A DNA stretch of 64,000 nt from the NCBI GenBank assembly GCA_013350335.1, contig CM023540.1, positions 61,687,195-61,751,194 on the forward strand. Reading direction: 5' to 3'. Positions 1 to 10,483 of the stretch are shown here, one piece after another. The DNA comes from Chimonanthus salicifolius (Eukaryota > Streptophyta > Magnoliopsida > Laurales > Calycanthaceae). How positions within the stretch are numbered: the first letter of the stretch is position 1; each line of letters opens with the position of its first letter. A program made the translations under genes and the position numbers. The notes under the pieces were generated by a model. It was not told where the DNA came from. It saw nothing but the letters and a program-made list of their open reading frames with translations, and did not search any database.

Positions 1-815
1 TTCCTCGAGTGGTTTGTGAGCTCATGGATGTTTTCCTTGATCAACTTAGAGGGTTGCCCCCACACCGAGAAATAAATTTTATAATAAACCTACAACCTGG
101 AACATCTCCTATATCTATGGCACCCTACAGGATGGCACCAACAGAACAGAGAGTGCTAGCTAAACAAATAGATGAACTTCTTAAGCTTGGTTTTATCCAA
201 TTAAGTAATTCGTCTTGGGGTGCACCAGCTCTTTTTGAAAAAAAAAAAAAGATGGGTCCTTAAGAATGTGCATTGATTACCGATCATTGAATCATGTCAC
301 TATCAAGAATAAGTACCCATTGCCAAGAATAGATGATCTTTTTTATTTGTTGAGAGATTCGAAGTGTTTTTCAAAGATGACTTGAGATCTGGATATCATC
401 AGCTAAGAGTCAGAGCGGAAGACATTCCAAAGACTGCGTTTCGAACACAATTTGGACTCTATGAATTTTTAGTCATGCCGTTTGGTTTGACGAATTCACC
501 AGCAACTTTCATGGATCTAATGAATAGGATCTTCCTGCCATACTTAAGGGAGTTTGTGATAGTGTTCATCGATGATATTTTGATTTATTCGTCATCGGAA
601 AAGGAGCATGAACATCACCTGTGTATAATTTTGCAAACTTTGAGGGACCATCAATTGTACGCAAAGCTCAGTAAATGTGAGTTTTGGTTAACTCAGGTCC
701 AATTTCTAGGACACGTGGTGTCAGCAGAAGGAATTTCGGTAGATCTAGCCAAAGTGGAGACAATGATGAACTAGGGAAGCACCCAGAAATGTCACTGAAA
801 TTCAGAGTTTTCTTG
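1..815 (+). pseudogene. Ty3/gypsy reverse transcriptase, broken
   Basis: Reverse transcriptase domain of a Ty3/gypsy polyprotein, entering from the left window edge. The N-terminal part (9-263) has the MAPYRMAP and LLKLGFI stretches typical of plant chromoviruses. The frame breaks in an A-run at about 238-250. RT motifs follow: CIDYRSLN at 273-296, [10 protein letters not shown] at 316-345, DLRSGYHQL from 379, [12 protein letters not shown] from 475 and the catalytic FIDDILIYS at about 568-594. The frame stops at 774 and the link to RNase H continues in another frame. The enzyme would copy element RNA into cDNA in the cytoplasmic particle. At least two frameshifts make it inactive. Assignment to RT is clear; assignment to the Tekay/Del chromovirus clade rests on the chromodomain remnant downstream and the LTR style. 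Confidence 0.93.
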
Positions 816-817
816 GA

Positions 818-1381
818 TTGGGGGGATATTATCGAAAATTTATCCCAAATTTCTCACAAATTACTGTGCCAATGACACGTTTAACCAAAAAATATGTGAA
901 GTTCGAGTGGAATGAAGCCTGTAAAGTCGCATTTCAAGACTTGAAGGAGAAGCTAACCACTTCTCCAGTGCGTACTATATCTGAACAAGGACGTGGTTAT
1001 GAGGTATATTATGATGCCTCTAAGCTTGGATTAGGGTGTGCATTGATGCAAGAAGGAAAAGTTTTTGCTTACGGGTCCAGACAATTGAAAGGACACGAAC
1101 AAAATTACCCTACTCATGATTTAGAATTGGCGGCAGTAGTGTTTTCACTAAAGTTGTGGACACATTACCTATTTGGTGAGCGATTTACTATTTTCTCCGA
1201 TCACCATAGTCTCAAGTATCTCTTCACTCAGAAGGATTTAAACATGAGGCAACGAAGATGGATGGAGTACCTTGGAGATTATGACTTCAGACTTACCTAT
1301 CATCCTGGAAAAGTGAACGTTGTGGCTGACGTTCTGAGTAGGAAATCACACAGCAGTATAGCAAGCATGGCGTCACTATAG
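818..1381 (+). pseudogene. Ty3/gypsy RNase H domain, part of broken pol
   Basis: RNase H portion of the same polyprotein, following RT with a frame change. It starts in the RT-RNase H tether ([12 protein letters not shown]) and continues through [15 protein letters not shown] (first catalytic Asp), [20 protein letters not shown] (catalytic Glu), [11 protein letters not shown] (Asp) and the family hallmark ending in ADVLSRK. In gypsy elements this domain removes the RNA template during minus-strand synthesis. The segment itself is open for 187 codons, so the damage lies at its borders: the RT frame ends at 774 and a stop at 1379-1381 separates it from the integrase part. It is well preserved compared with its neighbours. 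Confidence 0.92.
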
Positions 1382-1390
1382 TGGAAATTA

Positions 1391-2868
1391 TTGGAGTCCA
1401 TGTCTAATTTTGATTGGGAGTTTATTGAAATGGATGAACCAGCACGTATTCTTAATCTGGTATTACAACCACAGATAGTAAAAATAGTATTGGAAAGGCA
1501 ACAAGAAGACACTAAAACAAAAGAGTTGGTAGCTAAACTGTCTAATGGAGTAGAGCTAAATGACTGGAAAGTCAGATCTGATGGAGTATTAACATTCCAA
1601 GGCAGATTGATCGTACCAGAATCTGAAGAATGTCGTGAGAAAGTGCTAAATTATTTTCATCATTCCAAGTTTGCATTGCATCCTGGAAGTACGAAAATGT
1701 ATCGGGAAAGGAATGAAAAGAGAAATGGCAGACTTCGTGTCAAGGTGTTTGACCTGTCAACAAGTCAAAGCTGAACATCAGAGACCTGGAGGTAAGATGC
1801 AACCTCTTCCTATAGCCAAGTGGAAGTGGGAGCACATCATGATGGACTTTGTGACATGATTTCCAAAGTCTACTAAAGGACACGACTCGATCTGGATAAT
1901 CGTTGATCGACTGACTAAGTCGGCTCACTTTTTACCAATCAAGAAAAAGGACACTTTGACAACACTGAGCAAGTTGTGCGTTAAAGAGATAATCAGATTA
2001 CAGGAGTACCTATATCTATCATGTCAGATAGAGATACACGATTTGTATCTAGATTCTGGCAGGGGTTATAGAAAGAGTTGGGTACGAAGTTGTGCTTCAG
2101 TACTGCATTTCATCCCCAGACAGATGGTCAATCAGAGAGAACTATTCAAACCTTGGAGGATATGCTAAGGGCTTGTGTGATGGACATGCAGGGAAGCTGG
2201 GAAAACCATCTAGCACTCATAGAATTTGTATACAAAAACAGCTACCAATCCAGTAAACAAATGGCACCGTACGAAGCTCTGTATGGTAGACCCTATAGAT
2301 CGCCTTTGTGTTGGGCTGAAGTGGGAGATAAAGCTTTTCTCGGACCAGAGATGGTATGCGAGACATCTGAACAGGTAGAAATGATCAGGCAACGACTCAA
2401 AGTTGCACAAAGTCGACAAAAGAGTTACGCTGATGAGAAGTGGAGACTTCTGGAGTTTGAAGTTGGAGACTTTGTGTTCCTGCGTGTCGTATCACGACAT
2501 GGTGTACAAAGATTTGGTCGTAAAGGGAAGTTGTCACCTCGCTACGTAGGACCATTTGAGATTTTGATGAGAGTTGGAGAAGTTGCTTACCAATTATCAC
2601 TACCTCCAAATCTGGAAAGGGTGCATAATACTTTTCATGTATCTATGCTTAGAAAGTACGAGCTAGACCCTGCGCATGTGCTAAATGTGGAAGAAATAGA
2701 AGTGTTTGAAGACTTGACTTTTGAAGAGATACCTATCGAAATTCAAGGTACTCAGACCCAAGTACTTTGAAAAAAGAACATTTCTCTAGTGCAAATCTTA
2801 TGGCAGCATCATGAAGTGCAACATGTAACGGGAACCAGAGTCAACTATGCAGAAGATGTACCCTGGAT
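1391..2868 (+). pseudogene. Ty3/gypsy integrase with decayed chromodomain
   Basis: Integrase of the same element in several frames. The zinc-binding HHCC region runs about 1660-1780 (HHSKFALHPGSTKMY, then CLTCQQVKAEHQRPGG after a frameshift). The catalytic core follows: WEHIMMDF, a stop at 1857-1859, then IIVDRLTKSAHF, a SDRDTRF motif near 2025 and the [19 protein letters not shown] block in the long frame from 2078. The C-terminal part reads [27 protein letters not shown] and FHVSMLRKY. After the stop at 2768-2770 a degenerate chromodomain can be traced to about 2868 in a shifted frame; the domain is known in related elements to steer integration to particular chromatin. Stops and shifts make it non-functional. 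Confidence 0.9.
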
Positions 2869-2913
2869 TATTTGTTGATTAAAGGTATGCGTTTATTTTA
2901 AAATTTCGGGTTG

Positions 2914-2935
2914 AAATTTCTTTAAGGGGGTACAA
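2914..2935 (+). other. Polypurine tract of chromovirus 1
   Basis: The run TTTAAGGGGG with TACAA lies directly before the LTR start TGTAATACCC. This is where a gypsy element keeps its plus-strand primer. Position and base content support the call. Confidence 0.7.
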
Positions 2936-5610
2936 TGTAATACCCTAATCCTGATTAGTACTTAATTATGTATTAATTAGCCGTAATTTTGATTAGTGAA
3001 CTGTTAATTTGAGAGATTAACAGGTGGGTCATGTTTTTGAGTCAAAGTTTGACTCAATCCGAGTTCAGGATGTGTGGATCCAACTCGTTGAGTGTTGTGG
3101 CAAAGTTGATATTATCCGAACTTTTCTCCTGCTGAGGCATTAAAAGTCACCTATTTTTTATAAATAGTCATTTGAAAGACCTAAGTTTTCAAATTTCACA
3201 CATTTGTTCCGTTTTGAATTTCGAGTTCAACGGTTTTTACGGTTTGCCATTTTGACTTCCGAAAGTGTGTTTTCAGCACAGCTGAGGGATACCCTTATTT
3301 GTAAAACACTGTGTTTTAAGCATTTGGGAGTGTCAAAAGACCTTGAAGTCTTAAAGTATTTTTACCAGGTTATTATAATTAGTCCAGATATTTAATTTGA
3401 GAAATTTTAGAAATACACAGTGCTAAAAAAATTACTTTGAAGTTTTAAAAAAGATTTTATTATTTAAAACTATACTAATTATATAGTTTTAATTTTTTTT
3501 TAGTAATGAACTGTGCACTACTGTAGTGACCATCCTCCGATCCATGCCTCTGGTCATAGGATAGGTGATGGAAGGCCATTCCTGGCCATTCTTTCGACTC
3601 TTTAAGAAGATAAGGGAAGTTTCCAGCTTCTTCTTCTTTCCTCTTCTTTTCATTTTTTCTTCAGTTTCGTTTCTTTTTTTCTCTGTTATTCTTCTTCTTC
3701 TGCTTCTTCGAACAGCTACGGTGGCTACTGTGCAGAAGTTTTCGAGGGCTTTCGAAGTTCGTCATTTCTCAGTCGATTTGGGCAAACAAGGTATCAAAAC
3801 TTATCTACTCGAAATTTTAAGAACTCCGGAACCAACCTTTTCGAAAAACGGTCAAGTTTTTTGCTTCAAATTTCACCTTGAAAATCTGGAAGAAAAGGGA
3901 TCTTTCAATAAAAACTTTCTTTTCATTTCTTTTACTTTTAAAAAAAAAAAAAGACAAGAGGGTCTTTCTCTTCCACCCCAACGGTTCCTCTTTCCTTTTC
4001 ATTTTTTTTCTTTCCCCTTTTCTTCTTCCTCCTCCAACGTCGCCAACCCTTTCAAAGCATTTCCCGCATTTCTCGAGGTTTTCAAAACTACGTTATTTCT
4101 CAGTCGATTTTCGCAAATAAGGTATGGAAGTTTATCTATTTCAAATTTTAGGAACTTAGGACTGTTCTTTTTGTGAAATGGGTTGATTTTGAGCTTCATT
4201 TTTAGATTTTTAAAATTAAGGGAAAAATGCCCCTTTTTAATTAATTTTTAAGTAACACCTTGAGAAGTGATTTTTTTTATGTACTAAGACCTTCATGTTG
4301 CATTTTTAAGCTATGATTTAGTTTAAAGTGAATTTCAAGTTTTGGTTTAAGTTGATTAAATAAAATTATTTTAATAATTAGTTGAAGTGATTATATTTTT
4401 AAACTTAGTAAATTAGGCCTTTAATGTAATTATTGTTTAAATTATTTATGTATTGAGATTGATTATCTTATTTTAGACGGTGAAGTGTTAAAAGAGTTAT
4501 TAGAATTTTATGACTTTTCTCTTTCTTTGTTCCAAGAGTCTACCTTGACAGAACTATGTTTTGTCAGCCGGACCCATCAAGTTGCCGGTCGGGTCAAATT
4601 AATTCAATAAATAATCTCTAATTCCGTCAATTATCCAATTGAAACAGTTGGACCGGCTCTCTCTCCCTCCTTCACGCAAATCGAGAAACCCACATAACTT
4701 CATCGATCAAAGTGAGGAAACTCAATTATGACTTATTTGCATGTGAATGTGTATATGTTTTATGTAATGTTCATATATACATGATATATGTTATGATTGG
4801 AATATGCAGGTGATTATCTGTATATATCTATGAATATCCCTATGCTAATGTGGTTAAACAGGTGTTGAGAATATGATTACTCTGGATTGATAAGCCTGGA
4901 GTTTATACCAGTGAATGATAATTGTGTATTTTTCCATGTATATGAAATTTTGTTTATGGGGTATGTTAAACATATATACTCACACACTTGTTAAGTGGGT
5001 TGAGCTCTTGCAAGATGCTGCATTTTGTCTGCCTTGACTTAACGCATTCGAGGATGAGTGGGATTCATCGACAGGGTTGAGTGGGATACCCTGGGCCTAT
5101 ACAATTGAGGTTGAGTGGGATACCCAAGTGAATCAAAGAACAATTTCCACATGTTCTGTTATTTATTTTAACTGCATTGTAGACATAAACTCTCGATCAC
5201 ATGCTATATCTATAATATTTCAAGTTCTCTTCACTGGGCTAGAAGCTCACGTATACCTCAATGCAGGACAAGGTCTGGAGGTAGCGGAGGACCCCCCTGC
5301 AATGGCCTAAACTGTGGAATCTTTGAATTCCAATAAGTTGTTTTGAAGTAGAATTTACTTAGATGGCTTAATATGTAATTATTGTCTAAGTTTACCAGTT
5401 GTAGGATCTAGACTTGTATGTGTATAATTATGGTGTGAACTGTTATGTGAATATAAGTACTTTATGTGATGTTTTAGATTTTATGAAAACGTGTGGTCTC
5501 TTCATGGGTTTAGGCAGACCCGAGGCCATGGACATGTTGAGTTTGGGATTAGTTTTTAAAAAAAAAAATTAGTCTCGTTTCGGACCCACATATCGAGTCA
5601 GGGCGTGACA
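2936..5610 (+). mobile_element. 3' LTR of chromovirus 1 (about 2.7 kb)
   Basis: The LTR opens with TGTAATACCC after the polypurine tract and closes with GGGCGTGACA, giving TG...CA ends. No 5' partner is in the window, so both borders come from the end motifs and from the close resemblance to other LTR ends here (35841, 57205). It has pyrimidine-rich stretches at 3625-3715 and 3945-4030, each followed by a related block containing TTTCTCAGTCGATTT and a GCAAAYAAGGTAT motif (3767-3800 and 4099-4123), so part of the LTR is duplicated internally. Open frames inside it, including one of 203 codons, are low-complexity and not taken as genes. Confidence 0.8.
3650..4150 (+). repeat. Internal duplication in LTR 1
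   Basis: Two diverged copies of about 150-170 bp lie roughly 330 bp apart (about 3650-3810 and 3980-4150). Each has a CT-rich tract, then TTTCTCAGTCGATTT, then a GCAAAYAAGGTAT motif. This is a direct duplication within the LTR. Confidence 0.6.
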
Positions 5611-6950
5611 AAAATAATTAATTACAAAGTTCCAAGTTATATTGCCATTACCTTCCCCAAATATTACATAAACATTATTAATACATAACATTGTCCTACT
5701 ATTCCCAAAATAGATAAGTCCACTTCACTAGTCCAAGCTTCGTTCTTAGTTCTTCATCTTGTATACATTCGACCATCACTTGGTCCAATTTCATCTACGT
5801 ACTTCAAACCTGCATACACAATCTAAGGGGGGAATTTATGGGCTTAGTTAATGCGCCCAGTAAGAATTTCGATCACATAATATGCACTACGGCGTGTCAT
5901 ACTAAGACATTATACATACTTGTACTTTGAAAATCAAACACTTACATATTGTATACCTTATATGTAAACCTCCAAGCATTTCTCAAAAATCATTTACATA
6001 TAATATCAAAGCTACATACTCACCTCATACTTCTTTTCATACTAGAAATTTCATAATTGAAATCATGAATAACACTTTTCTCAAAACCTTTCTCATATTT
6101 TAGTCATATCATAATAGTATAAGTATTTCAATATTTTTTCCTCAAAACACTTATCATACTAAGAATCTCATGTTCAACTTATTATGGAAAGTTTATATTT
6201 GAAAACATAATACATATTTCATCATAAGTTATATACTCATACCTAACTTATCTCATAATTTCATTATCATAAGATGTCAACCCAATACTTATAATGAAAT
6301 TTTATTCACTTGTCTTTTCAAAATACCATATGCCAATCATTTAAATGCTCGTCAATGTGCAATGTATTATGCCATGGGTGCCATAATTCATGCATACCCT
6401 CATCATGCCCCATGCATAGGTATTTCAACAACTCATTTAGGACAATGGAGCATTTTATCTTCCCGTATACTCATTTCATACTCATCTTTTGGGGTGTCAT
6501 AATACATATCATCATAATTTCAACTGGACCCATCGGTAAAGCATTTGTTTCTTGGCCATACACATACGACAACAAAGCCTACCCTGGTCAATTCAGCACT
6601 TTGATTCGTCAATTCACTTTTCATAAATACGACACCAAGCCCATCCAGACATTCGACACTTTGGTTCGTTGACTGTACCCCATCACAATAATCATGACTC
6701 TAAGGTCCATTTGGATAAACTGGTCATTTATTTCCACTCCATGCCTTTCCCATCCCATGCTTCATGCATGAGGAATATGAATATAAATGATACTAATGAT
6801 CTCATGTCATGTTTTGTCAATCATTCTCATGAACTTGAAAGTACTCTTTTCACAATTCATATGATATACATATGGGCTATTGGAATGTATATTAGCTGGG
6901 TGAGGAAATATCATGTGCATATGTGATATATTTTGTTGGGTTAAACGAGG
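5611..6950 (-). mobile_element. Minus-strand gypsy LTR fragment
   Basis: No gene here. Read on the minus strand, the region has the block order of the long chromovirus LTRs elsewhere in the window: a CATGCATGRGGCATG-type block (near 6400-6420), and ACTGGGCGCATTAACTAAG (5848-5866), which matches the ACTGGGCTCGTTGATCTAA block of the LTR at 13531. Its left edge is cut where LTR 1 ends, suggesting chromovirus 1 lies against or inside it. The right border near 6950 is approximate. The open frames at 6310-6672 and 6669-6926 are not recognised and are read as LTR noise. Confidence 0.55.
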
Positions 6951-8274
6951 ATTTAATCCATGTAATTAATATGCTTTGATTGATGTAACGTGCATATCAA
7001 GAGAATGTCTTCATGCACTATGTGAAGCACTGGGCTATGAATAGCTTCGAGTGTAGAGTGTATATACATCCTGAGGTCAAACATTGGACCTGCAACAAGT
7101 CGCAATGTATAACGTATCCGCGACTTATGTGAAGCACTAGTTCGTGGTTAACCAAGTGTGAAAGTTCTCTTGAGTGCTTAGAACTGGATTATCCCTAGAA
7201 TCAGATAATCACAAATTTTGGGCATTTTCAAATTTTACTTGATTAATGTGAAGTGAGTGCAAAATTAATAAAAGATTAATCAAGTGTGTGAGATTTTTGT
7301 GGCCTTTACAAATTTCTTGATTAATCAAAACAAATGCAGCGGAATAACAAAATTAATCAAGTGTTGGGTGATAGAAGAGTGTGCAAGATATAAAGCAATC
7401 ACAACAACAACTAAAAACCCGATATATAGTGGTTCAGAGTAAATCTCTGCTACATCCACTGATGGACTCACCCAATCTTGGGTATCCCAAATAAGCTAGG
7501 CAAGGGAATTACGCCCTCACAATAGAGTTGGAATTTCGCCCACACAAATAGAGTAAGAATTTCACCTATACAATAACACCTAATTTTGAAAGATTCGACC
7601 ACCTTAGTCTAATCATTATCCCTCTATTTTTTATAGTGGTTCAAGCACCTTGCTTTAATCCACTTCACAAGATGATGTTGAAAGTTCTTCCAGCTTTGAT
7701 CTCTTGATGATGACGATATACCAATGTATGCACAATCACAAGCATTGGGAGATGGTTTCTAGGATATGAGATTTGACTATAGATCCTAGATCTATTTTTC
7801 TCTCTCTCTTAATCTCAATCAAAATATTGATTAGATTTCAAATGATTCACGAAAGTGCATAGAGAGAGGTTGGGAGAGGTTGAAATCAAATTATGGTTTT
7901 GATGTGCTATTCTGATGCGGTGTATTCTTTATGAGGCTTATGGTACATGTTTGAGTTCAAATGTAAACAACATGTGTGACATTTTTATGTTTTGATTTCC
8001 ACTGTATGTTAACAAAGGGTAAATGTAGTAACACGTAGGTATCTCCCTGTGTGAACAGTTAAAAAAAAACAATCGCGTCTTGGCCCTTGGCGGGGCGGGG
8101 CGGGGCTTGACAATCAATGCATTCGGAACATATGTCCCTTTTTATCAAGGATCCAATTAATATGTCCAATAATGGTCACATGATCCTAATGTCTTTCTAA
8201 AGTCAAGTTTGAGCCATGGTGTTCAACTTTTTCAGTAACTTTAGATAAAATTCTAAACACTCTTATCCAAGACC
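6951..8274 (-). mobile_element. SIRE/Maximus-like copia LTR, first part, minus strand
   Basis: Non-coding. The reverse complement of about 7390-7510 (ATACCCAAGATTGGG, AGTGGATGTAGCAGAG, CTGAACCACTATATAT) parallels 48725-48800 on the plus strand (ATCCCAAGGTTGGG, AAGTGGATGTAGGTCA, CTGAACAACTATAAAT). Such a block is typical of long copia LTRs of the SIRE type. The stretch is broken at 8274 by chromovirus 2 and appears to resume at 14063, where GTATTTTGATGATAACAAA on the minus strand fits the start region of these LTRs. Family assignment is an inference; the left border is a guess. Confidence 0.4.
8085..8106 (+). repeat. GGGGC tandem run
   Basis: Three GGGG runs spaced by single C (positions 8091-8105), preceded by GG. 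Locally GC-rich in AT-rich surroundings. It could form a G-quadruplex only of the two-tetrad kind, because just three runs reach four G. Confidence 0.5.
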
Positions 8275-9613
8275 TGTAATACCCCAGATTTTTTAGTTTC
8301 TCAATATTTACGGAAATTGCCATTGAAAGTGTGAATTAATGGATATGGACCTTAGATGGGTAAAGGATTGGGTCAATTGCCCAATTAAGACCCAACAGAT
8401 TGTGGATATGGTGGCAATTGGAATAATTGGGTAATATATATTCAATTGGGTCAAAGTTGTTAATTGGGTCAAAATGTCCAATTGGGACCCAATGGGTCAT
8501 GTTTGACTTGGTTGACCACCAAGTGAGTTGAGTTAAATTAAATGAGTTGAGGTGGACGGTTTTATATTTGAAAGTCAAACAAATAAGATGGAGGAGTTAT
8601 GTTTAATTCAAATTCAAAACAATGATACACGTTGGAGAGTTGAAGGTGGTTTAAAATTCAAATTCAAAATAAATGGGGTGAACGGTTTTAATTTTGAAAT
8701 TCAAGCAAATGGAGTACATTTGAAATTCAAGCAAATGGGGTAGACGGTTTTTATTTCAAATTCAAATGAGATGGAGGAGTTATGATTAATTCAAATTCAA
8801 AACAAAGGTAAGGATACACGTTGGGAAGGAGGTTGGTTTGTTTCAAAATTTAAACGTTGGAGAGATAATGGAGATGGTTATGGTTTAATTTTCAAATTCA
8901 AACAAATGGAGGAATATTGTTTTATGTCAAATTCAAGGCACACATTGGAGAGATAATGGAGATGGTTTGGCTTATTTCAAAATCAAAACAAGGATGCACA
9001 TGGAAAGAAAATGGAGATAGTTTTACATTTAAAAAATTCAAATTTCAATGGTCCATTGGGTAACGGGACTTCTTGAACGGTGCGCAAATCGTGAACGAGT
9101 GATGGTTTAACAAAAACGGGTATTTCTAAGTGACTTTTGAGTAGGTTTCCTACCTTTTTGTAACCACAATTTATACTTGATGTTTTATGTTGATTTTTGT
9201 GAGATATGTCTTAAACTATTATGTTTCAATGTTGATTTGAATGTTAAAGATTTATTTACAAATGGCATATATTCATTGACATCTCATGCATGGCATGGGT
9301 GATGGTTTTGTAACCGGAGGTCATGCTCCGTCGGGGCGTCCGTAAGGCAATCGTGGAAAGACCTTGATGATGAGAATCCCATCAAGAAGAATCCGGAGGC
9401 CACACTCTGTCTGGGCGTCCAAAAGACCGCTGTGGGGTACCTTGATGATGAGAATCCCATCAAGAGGAGGCTATGTATACTTGTGATGGGTGGGACTCAT
9501 TACATTTGCATGCATACATAGCATTGTTTTTGTAAGATTTTGATGATCATGTATTATTATGTTATATGCATGTTTTTATACTAACCTTATGGTAGCCCTA
9601 ATCGGAAGACCTA
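8275..9613 (+). repeat. 5' LTR of chromovirus 2, truncated
   Basis: Starts TGTAATACCCCAG and runs colinear with the 3' LTR from 10484, with two differences. A segment equal to about 11293-12965 of the 3' LTR, which holds the hairpin array, is missing at 9055. The LTR then ends at CGGAAGACCTA (9603-9613), about 0.5 kb short of its true end, where integrase sequence begins. The two blocks at 9321-9480, each with CTTGATGATGAGAATCCC and ending CATCAAG, are a local duplication also present in the 3' LTR. Confidence 0.85.
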
Positions 9614-10421
9614 TAGTATCTGACAGAAATGGCTGACTAGCACAGCATTCCATCTACAGACTGATGGACAGTCGGAGAGGACGATACAAACATTGGAAGA
9701 TATGCTGAGAACATGCATGTTAGACTTCAAAGGTGGATGGGAGGATCACTTGCCGCTAGTGGAGTTCTCATATAACAACAGTTACCAGGCAAGCCTTCAG
9801 ATGGCTCCATTCGAGGCTTTATATGGTAGACCATGTAGGTCACCAGTGTGCTGGACAGAGGCTGGTGAGCCTGCGCTAATTGGACCCGAGCTAGTCGCAG
9901 AAACTATAGCACAAATTCAGTTGATACGTCAGCACTTACTGGCTGCACAGAGTCGGCAGAAGAGTTATGCTGACAAGAGGAGGAGGTTCCTTGAATTTGA
10001 AGTGGGGGACATGGTATTCTTAAAATTCTCGCCACGAAAGGGACACATGAGGTTTGGAAAGAAGGGGAAACTGTCGCCAAGATATGTGGGACCGTTTCCC
10101 ATCATGAGATGGATGGGAGATGTAGCTTATCAATTGGCACTTCCTTCACAATTGGCATCTCTACACGATGTGTTTCATATATCGATGCTGAGGAAGTATA
10201 ACCCCGATCCTTCTCATGTATTGAATGTACAAGTTATAGATGTACAAAGTGATGTGACTTATGTCGAGAAGCCTGTCAGAATAGTGAAGACTGAACAAAG
10301 GGTGTTACGAAACAGAGCGATTCAGTTCGTCAAGGTGGTATGGGATAGACATGGTATTGAGGAAGCCACTTGGGAACTCGAATCGGAAATAAGAACAGCT
10401 CACTCTGAATTATGCATTTAA
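9609..10421 (+). pseudogene. Integrase C-terminus plus chromodomain of chromovirus 2
   Basis: A 242-codon open frame from 9693, extendable upstream in frame to about 9636 ([17 protein letters not shown]). It covers the end of the integrase core (the glutamate of QSERT, SYNNSYQASLQMAPFEALYG), the C-terminal region (DMVFLKFSPRKGHMRFGKKG, YVGPF, FHISMLRKYNPDPSHVLN) and an apparently intact chromodomain at about codons 190-235 (EQRVLRNRAIQFVKVVW, GIEEATWE). The CW...ATWE pattern is that of Tekay/Del chromoviruses. Before it, IVSDRNG at 9614-9633 is a scrap of the core's second catalytic Asp region joined to STAFH, so a second deletion removed the piece between. Without the first catalytic residues it cannot integrate DNA. 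Confidence 0.9.
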
Positions 10422-10461
10422 TTTATTTTGGAATCCTACTTCGTTCGATTTTCGGGACGAA

Positions 10462-10483
10462 AATTTTAAAAAGAGGATTGTAT
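10462..10483 (+). other. Polypurine tract of chromovirus 2
   Basis: AAATTTTAAAAAGAGGATTG lies just upstream of the 3' LTR start TGTAATACCCC. It is purine-rich, and position fixes the call. It is less G-rich than usual. Confidence 0.6.

Noticed and set aside
3565..4176. 203-codon open frame in LTR 1
   Set aside because: Phe/Ser/Leu-rich frame made by CT-rich tracts, inside a well-bounded LTR and containing the duplicated block. No protein family features.
6310..6926. Two open frames of 120 and 85 codons
   Set aside because: They lie in a minus-strand LTR fragment and show no domain or coding bias.
8336..8578. Identical minus-strand 80-codon frames here and at 10544-10786
   Set aside because: They are the same position in the 5' and 3' LTR of chromovirus 2, so the match is due to LTR identity, not to a conserved gene.
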